From NCBI RefSeq assembly GCF_030373185.1, contig NZ_JAUCZH010000005.1, positions 186,001-250,000 on the forward strand: a stretch of DNA of 64,000 nucleotides, read 5' to 3'. Position 1 is the first letter of the stretch. Each line of letters opens with the position of its first letter. A program made the position numbers and the translations under genes. The stretch is from Tabrizicola sp. (GTDB lineage: Bacteria > Pseudomonadota > Alphaproteobacteria > Rhodobacterales > Rhodobacteraceae). Shown piece by piece: positions 62,344-64,000 of the stretch. The notes under the pieces were generated by a model. That model made no database searches. It was given only the letters and a program-made list of their open reading frames with translations, and had not been told where the DNA came from.

Positions 62344-63285
62344 ATGCGTGATCTTGTCGGCGGCAGATTTCAAGTGCGGGTCGTGTCGTCGATTGACGGG
62401 GCCGCGCGCACCTGGCTGAACCGGGCGACCGGGGCTGCGGTGCGGGCTTTCCTTGTCATGGTGCTGATCGTTCTGCCGTCGGTGATCCTTCCGGGTATCG
62501 GCACTGACACCCGTCAGATTGTCGCCCTGATGGCACTGTTCGCCGGGACGCTGGTCTTTGCCGAATACAGTGCCGTTTACCCAAGCCTGCTTGAGTTTCG
62601 CGATGGCGCGCCGTTCAACCGGATCCGCTATCTGATGCTTCTTGCGATTGTCCTGTTCCTGTCGGTCATCATCGCCGACCGGGAAGATCCGACAACCGTA
62701 TCCCGTCTGTTCCGGGCGGTTGGCTTCGTGATTGGCGAGGCTCTGGATTTTCCCTATTCGCCGGTGCGGCTGACCACGTTCATGCTGGCCGATACCGCGA
62801 CGGCCGCACAGGTCGTGGATGTCCGAACAGCGGCGGGGACGGCCTATCTTGTATCGCTGATCTCGCTGGCGGTCTTCGTGATCGTGCTGAAGATGGCGGG
62901 CTGGCCCAATACCAAGAACGCTTTCAACGTCTGGGTGAATCTGCCCACGTTCGAGCCGACCGCTGGCGGCGATGTGGTTGACCGTCTGGAACGTGATTCG
63001 CGGGCGAACCTTGCCGTCGGGTTCCTTTTGCCTTTCATTGTTCCGGCCCTGATTGCCCTGGTGACTGCGGGTCTTCCGCCCGCCACCGTGACCTCGCCCC
63101 AGACGCTGATCTGGACAATGGCCGCATGGGCCTTTCTGCCTGCAAGCCTCTTGATGCGCGGTGTGGCGATGGCGCGTGTGGCCGACATGATCCGGATGAA
63201 GCGTGACCTCAAATTCGCCGCAGAAGAGGCCGAGGCTGCTGACGACCGCCGTCGCCGCAACGGCGACGACGAGGGCGACCTCTGA
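62344..63285 (+). CDS. Conserved polytopic membrane protein of unknown function
   Basis: 313 residues from the ATG at 62344, a start chosen for its position before the conserved-looking RDLVGGRFQVRVVSS; a longer in-frame start at 62251 exists. Six hydrophobic segments are visible (VRAFLVMVLIVLPSVILPGI, IVALMALFAGTLVFAEY, YLMLLAIVLFLSVIIA, AYLVSLISLAVFVIVLKM, LAVGFLLPFIVPALIALVTAG, LIWTMAAWAFLPASLLMRG). The C-terminus is acidic/basic (ADDRRRRNGDDEG). The next gene begins inside its stop codon. Confidence 0.75.
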   Translation: MRDLVGGRFQVRVVSSIDGAARTWLNRATGAAVRAFLVMVLIVLPSVILPGIGTDTRQIVALMALFAGTLVFAEYSAVYPSLLEFRDGAPFNRIRYLMLLAIVLFLSVIIADREDPTTVSRLFRAVGFVIGEALDFPYSPVRLTTFMLADTATAAQVVDVRTAAGTAYLVSLISLAVFVIVLKMAGWPNTKNAFNVWVNLPTFEPTAGGDVVDRLERDSRANLAVGFLLPFIVPALIALVTAGLPPATVTSPQTLIWTMAAWAFLPASLLMRGVAMARVADMIRMKRDLKFAAEEAEAADDRRRRNGDDEGDL

Positions 63286-64000
63286 ACCGCTTTGGTCTGG
63301 CCCTTCTTCTGGCCTTGATGCCTGGGTCGGGAACGGCCGAAACCCTCCGAATTGCCACCTGGAACGTCGGGCTGGACCGGAATGGCCCTGGTCTTCTCGT
63401 GCAGGATCTGATGCGGGGCGATACACCGCAGATTGCGGCGATTGTCCGGGTGTTGTCGGTGCTGGACGCAGATGTGGTCTTGCTGACAGCAGTGGACTTC
63501 GACCTTGGCGGGGTGGCGCTGCGGATGTTGGCAGACGAGTTGGCGGCGGCGGGCGCGGCCTATCCGCATCACTTCGCCTTGCGACCGAATACGGGCATGC
63601 AGACCGGGTTTGACGTTGACGGGAATGGCCGGTTGGGTGACGCGCGGGATGCGCAGGGCTTTGGTCTGTTCTCGGGCCATGCCGGAATGGCGGTGCTGTC
63701 ACGCCTGCCGATAGATTCAGACGGCGCGCATGACCATTCTGCGTTCCTCTGGCGTGACCTTCCCGGCGCGTTGATCCCTGACGGCATGGATCCGGGCCTT
63801 TTGCAGGTTCAGCGGCTGGCGACGACCGGTTTTTGGGATGTGCCGATCCGGGCAGACGCAGGCCCGCTGCATCTTCTGGCATGGCACGCCACACCGCCGG
63901 TCTTTGATGGCCCTGAAGACCGCAACGGCAAGCGCAACCATGATGAGGCGGCCTTCTGGCGGCTTTATCTTGATGGCGCCCTGCCGATAGCGCCACCTGC
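63282..64000 (+). CDS. Endonuclease/exonuclease/phosphatase-family protein, 3' end cut by window
   Basis: At least 239 residues before the window ends. The frame has no ATG/GTG/TTG start placed well; CTG at 63282-63284 overlaps the upstream stop (CTGA) and has GAGGG 6 bases before it. It would start with a complete signal peptide (NRFGLALLLALMPGSGTA). The body has LRIATWNVGLDR (the TWN motif) and HLLAWHATPP, as in the DNase I-like EEP fold. It may be a secreted nuclease or phosphodiesterase. Start codon and substrate are uncertain. Confidence 0.72.
   Translation, partial: MNRFGLALLLALMPGSGTAETLRIATWNVGLDRNGPGLLVQDLMRGDTPQIAAIVRVLSVLDADVVLLTAVDFDLGGVALRMLADELAAAGAAYPHHFALRPNTGMQTGFDVDGNGRLGDARDAQGFGLFSGHAGMAVLSRLPIDSDGAHDHSAFLWRDLPGALIPDGMDPGLLQVQRLATTGFWDVPIRADAGPLHLLAWHATPPVFDGPEDRNGKRNHDEAAFWRLYLDGALPIAPP

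Noticed and set aside
62026-63996. 656-codon minus-strand frame opposite leuD, the membrane protein and the EEP gene
   Set aside because: It overlaps three credible plus-strand genes and has an Arg/Pro/His-rich composition without family motifs.

Overview
The window is GC-rich chromosomal DNA from an alphaproteobacterium, most likely of the order Rhodobacterales (Rhodobacter/Paracoccus relatives). This rests on three layouts: the ribosomal block ffh - acetyltransferases - chorismate mutase - rpsP - rimM - trmD - rplS - rpmE; an F0 ATP synthase operon (atpI-B-E-b'-b) separate from F1; and a MipZ-type ParA ATPase beside rpmE. Several Rhodobacterales-type conserved proteins of unknown role fit the same picture. 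Genes are densely packed, with many 4-base ATGA-type start/stop overlaps. I found no tRNA, rRNA, CRISPR array, transposase or phage gene, so this is core chromosome rather than a mobile island.

Layout. 1-7.2 kb: partial zinc-ribbon protein, ilvD, two Rhodobacterales hypotheticals, map (minus), a CinA-like protein, a GNAT and an OmpA-like protein. 7.2-16.7 kb: mostly minus strand. It holds a LysR regulator, a probable operon of ferredoxin-type reductase - rsmD - HAD phosphatase - fadH, a peroxiredoxin (plus), a phhB-like dehydratase, a FemAB-like acyltransferase, and ridA - glycerophosphodiesterase. 16.9-21.4 kb: a type I secretion pair (ABC + HlyD) divergent from mlaA-mlaC. 21.5-26.4 kb: a c-type cytochrome, a class A penicillin-binding protein and glnK-amtB. 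26.5-31.4 kb: two EamA transporters, an sseA - aminotransferase pair, smpB and a two-helix ion channel. 31.4-37.5 kb: lytic transglycosylase, dapA, a proline-racemase-family enzyme, another EamA transporter and a LysR regulator. 37.7-39.4 kb: a lone large membrane protein. 39.6-48.9 kb: the ffh-to-rpmE block with four tandem GNATs and a BluB-like gene, then mipZ. 49-52.2 kb: ArsR regulator and F0 ATP synthase operon. 52.3-57.4 kb: GntR regulator, OmpA-type lipoprotein, Ada-like methyltransferase, nth, PfkB kinase, rlmH and rsfS. 58-64 kb: leuC and leuD flanking a divergent HupE/UreJ and DUF4198 pair, then a membrane protein and a partial endonuclease/exonuclease/phosphatase-family gene cut by the window end.

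Functional groupings: branched-chain amino acid synthesis (ilvD, leuC, leuD), nitrogen sensing and ammonium uptake (glnK-amtB), translation and protein targeting (ffh, rpsP, rimM, trmD, rplS, rpmE, rsmD, rlmH, rsfS, smpB, map), envelope maintenance (PBP1A, slt, mlaA/mlaC, OmpA proteins), DNA repair (nth, Ada-like protein) and energy conversion (F0).

No clear new multi-gene system is visible. The best leads are: the HupE/UreJ-DUF4198 pair whose start codons overlap on opposite strands; a proline-racemase-family enzyme with a Ser/Thr instead of Cys/Cys active-site pair; two genes that appear to start at CTG; and the sseA-aminotransferase-EamA operon.
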